This document shows, one piece after another, positions 45,999 to 57,290 of a DNA stretch of 64,000 bases (the first letter of the stretch is position 1; the number at the start of each line of letters is the position of its first letter). The notes under the pieces are model-generated. The model had not been told where the DNA came from. It saw only the letters and a program-made list of their open reading frames with translations, and made no database searches. Origin of the DNA: Vitis vinifera (taxonomy: Eukaryota; Streptophyta; Magnoliopsida; Vitales; Vitaceae); contig NC_081811.1 in assembly GCF_030704535.1 (NCBI RefSeq), positions 4,046,501 through 4,110,500 on the forward strand, read 5' to 3'. A program made the translations under genes and the position numbers.

Positions 45999-46931
45999 TT
46001 GTATTAATTTTATTGTAAGATGTAAGTTTTATTTTCCTTTATAAGTATTTTTATAAGTGTCGTCAAAGGTATTCTTAAGCTTGATGTTGAAAGTATTTGA
46101 CCGGAAGAAGATAAAGTTGAAGTGATGCCTTATTACCTCGCAAAATGCAGTGTCACAAGAAATTCTTCAACTGCAAGTTCTCAGTTGATAGATAATGGGT
46201 TTCAAGTTTCAACTGTAATCTCACCTGGGACTTTTAACACACAAATGGGCTTAGGCATGGCTGGCTAGGCATGAGAAAGAGAGGCATCCAAATATCCCAA
46301 ATGGCATAGTAAAGGAGAAGCTTTTATAGGAAAAGGCGTACCAAAAGGATGAATGGATCGGCATGGAGCATGAGGGCCCTTTCCTTCGAAGTGACTGTTG
46401 GAGGATTCGTCCACACCCATCAAGACAAATCAGAAACACTTTTTTATCAACTCTATAATGTTTGTTTTGGAAGGCGCTAAGTCGATGAGGTCCTGGTCTT
46501 TTTATCTCGTCTTTACAATTTCTTAAATATTCTCAGCATCCTGTTGAGGTTGACATGTCTCATCTCATCTCATACTTATTTCTCCCTCTCGCTTTCCAAC
46601 CAATGCCTTTGTCACGCCCTGTACTTATTTTATTTTGAGCACCAAACCAAATAAAATAATCAGATTATTAACGTTATTTGTTTTACTTAAAGATGATGGT
46701 CAAGTGGACTTTTCAAACATGGCTTTCACAAAATTATCCTCTAATAATTTGTTATTGCAAAAAAAATATACCTCTTTATCTTAGAATCATTCTTCCCAAA
46801 AGTCCCCCTTTTCTAAGGGTTATTAAGAATACAAAGATTTTAGGTGTATCAGTAATTACCTAAGCTTAGAGGGGTTAAAAAAGAGGATAAAAATTAGGCT
46901 GAAAAAAAAAAGTGTCGAAATGATGCAGTTA

Positions 46932-46943
46932 AACGACGTCGTT
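46932..46943. promoter_or_regulatory. AACGACGTCGTT palindrome, promoter of the 47-kb gene
   Basis: Perfect 12-nt palindrome with a central ACGT core, about 455 bp upstream of the ATG. The same core occurs near the start of the 50-54 kb gene. Confidence 0.5.
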
Positions 46944-47387
46944 CCTAGGCCCATAGACCTGCGCTCACAGAAGTACGGAACAGCTCCCTAATCCACCCCA
47001 CTCGCTGAAGTACAAAAGAGAAGCCATACTCGCCGTCTCAGATGGGCCTTTTTTGGCCACAGAAATAACAAAACCCACTCTCGTGCGGGCCCATTCTTGC
47101 CCGGTTCGAACCCGTCCCTGTCCCACGGTAACAAGTGCGCCCCTAGATCGTACTGTGCACCGTCGCTTTCGGTAGCAATGCTCATCTGTGCCGTTCCCAA
47201 ACCCCAACCAGGCAGCTTGCTTCTTTTCCTGTGAGTTGTTACATCATTGATTTCTTCAGAAAAATTTTAAAAAAGGGGAAGAATTGTTTTTTTTTGAAGA
47301 GGCTTCTTTGGGTTTTATTTATTTTATTTATTTTAATTTTAATTTCTGGGCAATTCTTTTAATTTTGAAAAATCCAATTATCATCAC

Positions 47388-49030
47388 ATGGGTTCGGAAT
47401 CGAACTCGCCCTCGCCCTCGTCGTCGTCGTCGCCGAGTGGGAAGAGAAGCAGAGATCCAGAAGATGAGGTTTATCTTGATAATCTCCACTCTCACAAGCG
47501 TTATCTCAGCGAGGTTCTCTTTCTCATTTTTGACATTTCTCCTTTATTTTTTCAAGTATTTTTCTGGTTATGTCTTCATTTCTGGATTCTGTCATTAAAT
47601 TTTGTGTTTCTTCAATGATTGGGTGTAATGGGTTTCCAATTAACTTGCTTCAAGAACAAGCTTCCTCTTCACTTTCTGCCATTAATGGTCTTAGGGTTCT
47701 CTCTCTTCTGGATTCTCGTGCCTTTTTCTTTTCCCCCTTATTTTTTTTTTTTTGTGGGGTGGGGGGGGGGGGGGGGTGGGGTGGTTTTCAATTTCAGTAT
47801 TTTTGCATTTAGGGACTTGGGTTTCATGAAGTTTTGCTTGTGGTGCAGATAATGGCTTCTAGCTTGAATGGATTAACAGTAGGAGACCCACTCCATGAAA
47901 ATCTCATGGAATCTCCAGCCAGGTCTGAAACCATGTTTTATCTCAGGTGAATTTTGCTTTTAATTTTTTTTTTTTTCATTTTTTGGTTGCAATTGAATAT
48001 TCTTCTCATTAAACGATTCATGGTTATTTTGACTAATCAAGTATGGGTTTAGTTCAAATAGTTAATGCTCCCCCATGGCCAAAATTTTCTCAAGAAATTA
48101 GATCTAAGTTTCATGTGTCTTATTCTTATAAGGAAAAAAAACCCAAAAAACTCCAGGTCTGTGGAGATCAGACCCTGCTGCAGATTTAATTTTGGTTGTA
48201 TGAAGGATTAGTCGTTGGAATTTGCTAAGAAAGAGTTGGTGTACCCAGTGCATGAAACCAAGAAAATATTTACAAGTAAATTTCCAGCAAGTATGTTGGC
48301 TTCCTAGATATGGATTTGGAGCAAGAGCATGAAGTCCCATTCTGGGTTTTCTAACCTTCTCTTCCACTTTGGATTCCCTGCTACCACGTGAATCTTCATA
48401 GATTTTATTGGAATATTTTCTAGTGGAAAATTGTTTTGGGGGCCTAATTTTTTTTCTTAGTGTTTCCTCTGTGCTTTCAGGGATGATATGTCCTTACAAT
48501 ATTCACCAATGTCTGAAGATTCAGATGACAACAGATACTGTGAAATTCCAATAAACATTTCCTCGTCACAAACAGACAGTCTGCCCACTAGTCCAGTTTC
48601 TCCTCACAGGTATCAAAGACCATTTAGTGCCCTATCTTCATCTGGAACCACAGCATGCCCTTCACATGGATGTACCCTTGCTGCTGTAGCATGTGCACAG
48701 CCTCGGCAACGTGGGTCAGATTCTGAGGGCCGGTTCCCATCATCGCCTAGTGATATATGCCACTCAGCTGACTTGAGGAGGGCCGCATTGTTGAGGTCCG
48801 TGCAGATGAGGGCGCAGCCTCCGGGCCCTTCAGTCTTTGAATTGCCATTTAGTGCAGGGCAAGAGGCCGTGCGGAACATGGAAACCGAGGAGCGGCCTTG
48901 CTTAGTGGATGAGAGGGACTATCGTATTGAAGAGTGTTCTTCAATGGGTATCTCAGAGCATGAATTTAACCGAGAAAAGTCATGCAGGGTCTTGAATATG
49001 AATTTGAAAGGTGAGGAGCCTGGGGATTGA
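47388..49030 (+). CDS. Conserved plant protein of unknown function (YLDNLHSHKRYLSE type)
   Basis: Three exons, 47388-47513, 47849-47946 and 48481-49030, phases consistent, 257 aa. The N-terminus is Ser/Pro-rich (SPSPSSSSSPSGKRSRDPED), then a conserved-looking block YLDNLHSHKRYLSEIMASSL with GLTVGDPL. The middle has YSPMSEDSDDNRYCEIPINI and SLPTSPVSPHRYQRP, with several Ser-Pro sites. Further on are CPSHGCTLAAVACAQPRQRG and LRRAALLRSVQMRAQPPG. The C-terminus is acidic/mixed. No catalytic or membrane features are seen. I recognise this as a recurrent unnamed plant protein, not a named family. Intron 1 contains an extreme G-run. A regulatory or scaffold role via phospho-sites is possible but speculative. 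Confidence 0.85.
47754..47784 (+). repeat. Poly-G tract in intron 1
   Basis: A G-run of more than 15, flanked by GTGGGGT and TGGGGTGG and preceded by a long T-run. It lies inside the first intron of the 47-kb gene on the transcribed-sense strand, so the pre-mRNA could form a G-quadruplex. Exact length may be affected by sequencing slippage. Confidence 0.85.
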
Positions 49031-50534
49031 GGAAGGAAATGGGTTGGGAAGTGTTTGTTGGCTATGTGAAGGAAAGACCAGTGGCTTACCTTGACAGCCA
49101 AAATTTTCTGAAGGATTATGTGTGTGATTTTGATGATTGACACCTTTGTTGTAATCCTCTGGTGTTTTTCTGATACATCTGAGATCTGACTCAAGCCATT
49201 CCATATGAGAATTTTTGTTTGAAGACAAGAGACGCTACAAAACAAAACCATATTACAGCTCTCTAACTGGTTTTGAGTTATATTTCATCGCTCGGAGTCT
49301 TTGCTTTCAATAGAAAAAGAAAATTAACACGAGCCGTAGCTTCTTTGTCTTAAGGTTCCAGGAGAGGTTGAGGAAACAGAATTGCTGAGATTTTGTCTTA
49401 CTGAACTTTTGAGTCTTGAACAAACGCAATAAGATTCATTGATTCAGTTACTGGATTTTTTTGTGTGAGTAATTGTTTCTTCGGCAGAACTCAAAGCCAC
49501 ATTCGGCCTCGAATGATGGCAGCCAATGAACGGTTATAGAAGCTACTGATCACTGATCATTCATTTAGATTCGTAACGAAACTTGATGATGTTTTTCAGG
49601 ACAATTTATGCACCCAAGCATCCTAACTTGATGCTCAAATACTAGCCTAGATTTTAATTATTGAAATAATGTCAAGCTTAAAACCGTCGGTTTTAAACTC
49701 AGATTTAAAGTCGTAGTCATCCACTACGGTTTTATATTTAAAAATAAAGTATTAAAATCATAATTACTAATTATGATTTTGTGATTAAAAAAATAAAAAT
49801 CTCAGTTCATGTACTTGTCAAAGTGGGCAAGATGTATTAGTTTGAAAATTATTGTGGGAGAAGGTTTATTTTGTGGATTATTTTTCAAACATATTATTTT
49901 GGCTCAAAACCCTTTCTCCATACAGCCCCATTCACACACCTGAAAAGCAGGGCAACACAGAGATTGATGAGAAAAATGGATCGTAATGATGTAGGGTTCT
50001 ATTATATTATAATTTTTATTTTATAAACTAAATATAAATATAATATAATATATCCAATTGCATATATCATCTCAAAATTGTTATTAAAAATTATTTTTTA
50101 AGAATAGTTTTTGAAAATTTGAAATTGTTCCCAAGTAGACTCTTAAATTTTGTAAAATTCTTGCTACCGCACTAACACCAACTTGAACCTGTAAACTAAC
50201 CCACCTTCAGCGTGTCAACCAAAAACAAGCATTTCATTTATGGGCTGAGAATCAACTGGTAAGCTGCAGACACATTTTTGTTCTCCTGCCTGAAATAAAC
50301 TTGGCCCATGGGAAACTCTTCTGTTTGGGGCCATTTCTGCACTGGTTTTTCTCATTAGAAGCGATCAGTTGATTCATTTGAAATCTGATCCGGACACAAC
50401 CGAAGCAATATGCTCCTCTATTCTACAATACATCCTGGATTTCAGCATCCATTTGTCAAGTAAAATCTCCCTATAATGACCATTAAAATCAGAGCTAATT
50501 GAATAGTAACCCGAGAAGCAGGCATGTTTACACT
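49031..50534. other. Tail-to-tail intergenic region
   Basis: 3' flanks of the 47-kb gene (+) and the RRM-like gene (-). 49685-49790 carries small hairpin-forming phrases (AAACCGTCGGTTT; CGTAGTCATCCACTACGG). No coding frame is convincing. Confidence 0.5.
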
Positions 50535-53500
50535 TTACTCTTTGACTTTTTCCTCCTCTGCAATACCTAAACATAAATGCAACTCAGTCAATTTTTGGAT
50601 GACTTACCAAATTTGTTTGGGTGATTTTCAAGGTGTACTAAGGACACATGCAGATTCTCCAAGTCTTCGAGGTATAATTTCTTCATAAGAAATTCCCTTA
50701 AGATTTGCCTCTTCACATCAGCAATACTGCTGCTGATCTGGTCCCCAAGTTTGCATTGCCTGTCGTCCAGCTTGCATTGACTGTTGTCCTTGATGGTCAT
50801 TGGAGCAGAGCCGGAGTCCTCAGTTGAGACACAAGCTGACCATTGGCATTTATCGACAATCTTGCAGTCCAATCTAACAATATAGGAGCGATTTTTCAGT
50901 TTAATTAGTGGTTTTTAACAAATAATTCATTAATGTATGCAGAAGTGTATGCAAATCAGTATGAAAATGATGAGTGTCATTGATTTATGTAAAACATGAT
51001 AAAAGAGTCTATATTGAAAAATGGATCCACTAACATGTGAAGAACATCTACTGCAACAACACTCAAAAGACTTTCTACACCAATTTTGTAGGAATAACCA
51101 GGGAAAAAAAAACAACCCAAAGGAATTCCAAAACTAGTAAGCATGGAGTAGGATAAGATCCAGTCCTATTTAGGGAATTCCTATGTAAGACTAATATTCT
51201 TTTACCAACCTATTTAACCAAGAATCCCCTACAATGTTCGTTTGATAAGCATACATTCCTTTTTGAGTTAGGAAAGTATAAATGGCAGAAAACTCCATCC
51301 CTTGCAGATAACCAAGGCATTGGCAGATGCGGCAGTGAAATGACATGAAAAGCCCACCAACTGTTCCTGGCCAACAAGCAAGGTAATAACAATAACAATT
51401 CCAGGCAGCCTTTGCCGGGTCACCTTTCACTCTTTATCTTCATTTTGCCATCGGCATGATTTTTTAATATGAGAAAGAATAGTAGGATATGCGGAATCAA
51501 CAACTACAACAGAACACAGAACATGTCTGGATGGAAAAATAACCATGAATGCAACAAGATATGATTAAATGTACAAGATGGCATGTGTTTCTTACTGTTC
51601 AAGTATGCTTTGTGGGTCTAAGTTGTTCTTCACAATAAAAAAAGCTTTGACTTCACTCGCTTTTTTCCTCAGCAACCCCTCCAAAGGACCAACTGACTTG
51701 CATATTGAGTGTATCATGGCATCTGCTGTCTTTGTGCTTATGTTGCTAATTCTAATGGTTACAGTCTCTGAAGCATGCATAGGACGGATTGGAAGATGAA
51801 TTCCTGTTACCGTGGTCCCGCCAACTGAAGTTGCTCTTGTACTTGATTCTGGGCTCTTGTGGCATTCACATAACACATTTATTAGGAATCCACATGTAAG
51901 AATGTCATAGAGAAAGTTACAAAGATAAATGAATAAATAAATAAAGTAGGACCCCAAATAAACTGTTATCTACCTCTAATACATCACAGGATTCAAGTTG
52001 GGTTGGCACATTCTTTACAAATGCATTTGAGATCTTTCCAGACGCTGAAATTCCCTCTGTCAGCCAGGAAAGGTGATTATGGAAAGTATATTCTCAATAG
52101 AGCTCAAACTTTTGCAATTAGAAACATTCTCATTGTTAATATTGAATTTTGAAGCACCACATGAGTTTTCAAGTTTCAGACCAAGAGCTAGGGAAGGTTT
52201 ACCCTGTTTTAGAAGATTGCTCTTCAAGTAGGGGCTGCTTTCTGCAGGCAAACATGTGCCAGATGAAGCCTTTCTAGCAGGATCATTTTTCTGCTTCTAG
52301 TATAGATTTAAGCTCAATATCATTAGATTCATTTAATATATTTTATTATGACTGTTCAAAGAAACAAATGAAAGGATAACACGGGAAGTATGAAACTGAG
52401 TTTGGAGCGGGAAAAAAGGAGTCAAGTTGGCACACAGTATGAATACCATGAAGGGTTCCAGCTTTTCTGTCATTAACTTCACGACTAGACTCGTCTTAGA
52501 GAATGAGTTGATAAAATGAGTGGTTCCAGCATTCCATCTGTCATCCATCATAGGACTATTATTCTTCTAACATTTCAACCAGAATTATTTTATTGCCGAA
52601 GGTACTTGGAATACTTCAAACAGAAAATGTGGTCATAGTCACATAACACCAAGATTTACAGGCATACCCCAATAACATTTAGCATAATGAACTTTTCAAG
52701 GAACTGCAAAAGGACTAGTTTTTTCCAAAACCGGATACTTGAAATGAAGTCACTAAGTGATACTAATGATATCAATCATAAAAATAAATAAATAAATAAA
52801 TAAAATTGTGCCCATATGTTAAGATTTATCTTACAACAGAATTGGAAGTGCAGAATAGAGAAGTGATGGTGAAATCATCAGACAAATCCAACTGTGGAAA
52901 AGCAAAAATGCATCCTCAAATATTTCTGAAAATATCCCATTCAGAAAACCATGCTTCTATGCTAGCCTAGTTTCAAACTCTTTTCCTTTGTGTGTGTGTT
53001 TTTTTTTCCTTCCCTTTTTATGGTTTTCATTCTTTAAGTTTCAAATGAGCTTTCTTCTTTAAGGTTTTTTGTAATTTGAATTCTAGATTCTAGTCACCAT
53101 TCCCATACAAGAAATGTTGACCTCATAGCAATCTTCGGTAGTAGTAAGTTCCCAGGCCATTGGGACTAATGATAAAAAAACCGAACTATATGTTTGATAG
53201 TTACTATCAATTAGCCATCATAATTACCATCCTTCACAAACTAGTTATGACTGATCAACACAACTCCAATTCAGACAGACACCTCAAATCAAAGTTCTCA
53301 AGATCAATTTGGGCCAAAAAAGGGGTTCAGAACCTTGAAAAAGTCTGCAAATAAATTTAAAATTTGAATCAAAATTGTCAAGATTTTTCTTTTTTTTAAA
53401 CAAAAAAATATAGATGGAAATCATATCTGCCATCAGAATTCCCCTTTTCCCCCTCAACCCAATTTCCATTCCGTCAACTACAAGGGGGGAAAACATCATA

Positions 53501-53865
53501 AAACTCCGGGACATTGTGCCAAAAAAGAAAATCAAAACCCTAATCTTGATCCCCGGGTTTAGCAATACAACGAAAACATAAAATAAACCCCAATTTTTTT
53601 TTTTGAAATAAATATCAAGTAAATAAACGAAACTTGTAGAAATTGGCTCTGAGACTGACCTACTAGTATGACCATTTCCATTAAACAAAGCAAGCTCTGG
53701 TTTCACAGAAATGGATGTAGAAATGAATTTGTGTTCACCTGTGAAAATAACCACACCTCAGAATCAAAACCCACAAAAAAAAAAGGGTTAAGTTTAGGGT
53801 TTGTATGGTGATTTTTAACCTGTGAAAAGCGTGGAGCTTGAAGCTAAAACTCTCACCCTCAGCAT
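50535..53865 (-). CDS. RRM-like domain protein, multi-exon; 5' half unresolved
   Basis: Well-supported exons (minus): 52891-52835 (LDLSDDFTITSLF), 52290-51974, 51855-51596, 50873-50608 and 50566-50535 (ending AEEEKVKE-stop). Residues encoded by 51855-51596 and the next exon look like a divergent RRM: TVTIRISNIS strand, TADAMIHSICKSVGPLEG helix, EVKAFFIVK strand, DPQSILEQL helix, QWSACV strand. Two spots conflict. In 52290-51974 the frame SSIENILS runs into a different frame NHLSWLTEGISASG. Removing a 110-nt GT..AG intron (52202-52093, weak acceptor) restores phase; so would a one-base indel. Upstream, candidate exons 53865-53820, 53738-53660 and 53344-53283 do not join in phase. The start at 53865 is therefore tentative. 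It could be a mis-sequenced gene, an unusual splice form or a decaying gene. Confidence 0.6.
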
Positions 53866-53927
53866 AGTCACTACTCCAATAGCGTCAGAGGTGGGCGCCC
53901 TGGGCATTTGGAAATGCATAGAGAAGA

Positions 53928-53947
53928 TCTAAACGACGTCGTTTAGA
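53928..53947. promoter_or_regulatory. 20-nt perfect palindrome around ACGACGTCGT
   Basis: The core AAACGACGTCGTTT extends symmetrically to 20 nt (TCTAAACGACGTCGTTTAGA), about 65 bp upstream of the tentative ATG of the RRM-like gene. It shares its 12-nt core with the site at 46932. Confidence 0.6.
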
Positions 53948-53949
53948 CT

Positions 53950-55140
53950 CAAGGGGTTCAAGATTTCACATCAACGGATTGATAATAAAGTAAATTTTTA
54001 TGTAAATTTAATTTTCTAAAAAATAATTTATAACCTCAATGAAATGAATTAATATTATTTAAAAAATAATTTATGAAAAACAAATATAGCCTAAGGGCTA
54101 CCTGTCCCACGTCCTAATGAAAAGGATTTAGAAAAAAATGTTCATTTTAGTTTATGGAAATAAATAATATTTTTAAATATTCTTTTTGAGAAATTCAATT
54201 AGTAGTATTAAATTGGATTAACTTGAAAATTATAAGATGACTAAAACTAATAAAAATTGTAAAGTCTTTGGAAAAATTGTTGAGAATTATTGAATAACCC
54301 TAATTACTAAATATTTAATATTAAAAATAATATAGATAAAATCTAATTTTAATGCCAAAGGTTGAGATTAAAAACCTAAATATTTTTGTATAATTTTTTT
54401 ATTTAATATGAATTTTTATTATTTTCTATTAAAAAAACGAAAATTTTTTCCTACATTTATTTTTTTCAACACCTAACTTTTTCTTTATTTCAATTAAAGT
54501 AGTATTTAATTGTTACTTCATAATATTTACATTTTTAGTTATTAAATATATATATATATTATTTTTTTTCCTCTTAAAATAGAAGTGAGAATTTATATTA
54601 GGAAAAGTTTATTTCTCAATTTTTATATATTTGATAAATATTAATTTTTAATTTTTATTTTAAGTATACATAAAAATGAAAAAATTAAATTAAATTTTTT
54701 TATATTAGTTTGTTGATTATATGGATTATTTTATATATATACTAAAATAAACATAATTATCCATTATATCTTGCATTTTCTTTGTTTTCCACATGCAATC
54801 TATTCTCTAAGTTTAAAAAATAAGAGTAAGTTTTTTTTTAATCATCCAAATCATCTAAAACATCACACACACAAAAAAAAAAAAAAAAAAGGAAGGGAGA
54901 AATAAATTTCAATTGTCTACATCATATACTTTTTTTTTTTGTTGAAAATTCTACATAAATCAAAGCTTTAAATGAATTTAAATTAACAAATATAGTTAAA
55001 TTACACACACATATATATATTAATAAAAACATTGGTAGAGCAAAAGACTAATGTAATTAAAGATAGAATACAAACAAAAGTAAAAGAAGATGTAAAAAGG
55101 ATAAAAAAAAAAAAGTCATTTTAAATTTCTTCTAAACAAA
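53950..55140. other. AT-rich spacer
   Basis: No gene or coherent repeat seen. Contains simple A, T and TA tracts only. Confidence 0.6.
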
Positions 55141-57290
55141 GGGTGGAGTACATATGTCACATTGATGTCGATGTTTTAGTCATGCATGTTCATTATGTTT
55201 GAGAGGGCATGTTAAAAATCTGGTGCCTATAATAAAAAAAGGAACAAAATCCAAAAAAATCTATCACTTATTAATGTTGAGAGTGACTTAACTAATAGGA
55301 GCTTGTGTTTGGATTGTGACATACCACCTAATGGGAGTATATTAGATGATGATTCACATGATCCACTAGTGTGTAGAAGTAAACGTGGAACTATTCTTCA
55401 TCGTTGTTTTGAAATTTGGGAGGTGGAGGGGGGAACTTTCATGTGTGCTCCATAAAATGGTAAGACTAAAAGGTATAAAGATGCTTTCTCATCTTCTACT
55501 TATGGAAAATAAAGAGTTACAGTGATAAAAGGTGATGAAGTTTATGAGGAAGAACTTCATTTAGGAGTTAATTGATCTTTCACTAAGGGAAAAAACGAAT
55601 AAGTAGGTTTTTAAAGGTTAAAAGCAAGATAAATGATTTAACAGAGAGGTACGAGGTTTGATTTGTAGCAAAAGAATACACCTAGAGGAAGAGTGTAAAC
55701 TATGATAAAACCTTGTATCGTTAATGAGGTTTGCCTCATTTAGCTAGAATATCATTAGAGGATAAGACGATTGTGAATGAATAAGTTTTTAAAGATAAAA
55801 GCGAAATAGATGGTTCAATAGAGATGTATAAGGCTTGACTTTTGGTAAAAGAATGCACCCAAATGGAGGATGCAGTAGGGGGTATAGACTATGAGGAACT
55901 TCTTATCTATAGTGACATTCACCTTATTTCATCTTATTCTAGATATTATGGCATTGTCAAATGCTTGAATTTGGAATTGTACTAAATGGTGTTAAATTTA
56001 TATTTCTCAATAAAGAAAGAAATCGAGAGATCTATAGGAATTGATTGATTGGTCTTGTGGCGTAAAGTTTACAAACTCCAAAAGTTCATTTATGGTCTAA
56101 AACAATCATCTAGATTGTGGTATATTAGATTTGATTTAACCACTATCACTAATGGGTTTATAATGGTAAAAGAAAACCACTATATGTATGTTAAATGGTC
56201 CAAGGATAGATATTAATCTTATATTTGAATATTCATGACATCCTATTAATCGGAAATGACAGAGATGATTCTAACAATCAAAGTCGCAAACCCATTAATA
56301 CTCTTATCAAGAAAGGCGGCAACCTTGAGATAGAACCTTGGAAAGTATGACACGATGTAACAAACAGTTGATTCATTAATAAATTTATTTATTTATGTAT
56401 CAAGTTTATTTTTATATTTCATTTGCATTAATTGGTTATTTTAATATATACATTCATATCACTTGAATTTCTACTTCCTTACCATGTGAGTTATTCTTAT
56501 ACATTTTTATGATCACTTTTATGCACTATGAAACCCTTGATTATATCATGACGTAGAGATTTAGTAAATGCTACTCTAGTATGTTATCTATATCTATGGT
56601 CATGATTAGATGTGACATAAAAGAATATTACTAGGAAAACAATGAAGCCAAAGTTGAATGTCATGAGGGTGAGGGTAAGACCATTTAGCGTTGCATTCTT
56701 GTCTTATAGCCGTTGTAGACAACTTATATCGCATGTTTGATTCAAAGCATGATTATGAAATCTTTTTTAGAGGGATTAGAGATACTTAATTCGATATGAC
56801 TCAATGGATCTAAGGCATATCAAGACATATTGGGATGAACCATGCTAGTCTCTGTGAGATTTAGTATAGTACTTTCAATTTTCTTTCATGTGCACAAAGG
56901 TTACATGATTTATCAGCTAATATAAATCAAGATGACGAAGAGATTGATAAGTGAGGCTTCACATTTATTGTTTTACCGATTATGAGTGAAAGATGATGAA
57001 TTTTATTATTTGATGAGAGTCATCCAAAGTGTAGACCTAGGTAGCCCTTTGCTAAGAAAATTGTCAAATGGAGCCACTCTTGTGAGAGGCTATCTAATGA
57101 GAGCTCTCATCATTCGTCGTAAAGTTATTTGATAGGGAACTCTATCCAATTAAGTTTATAAATAAAGTGCTCCATTTTCCTCTCATGAACATTGTTGGAA
57201 AAACGAAAACCTCTTATTTTTTGAGTGTTGTCATCCTCTCTCTATTGCTTTTATTTATTTATTCATTTATTTTGTAAGAAATATTTCTTA
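55140..57290 (+). mobile_element. Decayed Ty1/copia retrotransposon fragment (fossil)
   Basis: Remnants of a copia-type pol region on the plus strand, about 55.5-56.4 kb, contain short reverse-transcriptase-like phrases in scattered frames (VFK.K.DGSI, IYGLKQSS, a degenerate ILLIGND box). The segment around 56.8-57.3 kb, with a TATAAATAAA box, may be LTR-derived but is not proven. There is no intact frame and the copy has many breaks, so it is old. A segment of the RT region appears twice in direct orientation (55.60-55.72 and 55.78-55.93 kb). Boundaries are approximate. Confidence 0.65.

Larger units (their letters stand above)
43612..47387. other. Intergenic spacer
   Basis: The DUF1645 3'UTR occupies the first few hundred bases. 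44400-45700 has near-genic composition but no convincing coding frame on either strand, and could be a non-coding transcript or decayed gene. A hairpin MITE lies at ~45838-45998. The last ~500 bp is the promoter of the 47-kb gene, including an AACGACGTCGTT palindrome. Confidence 0.5.
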
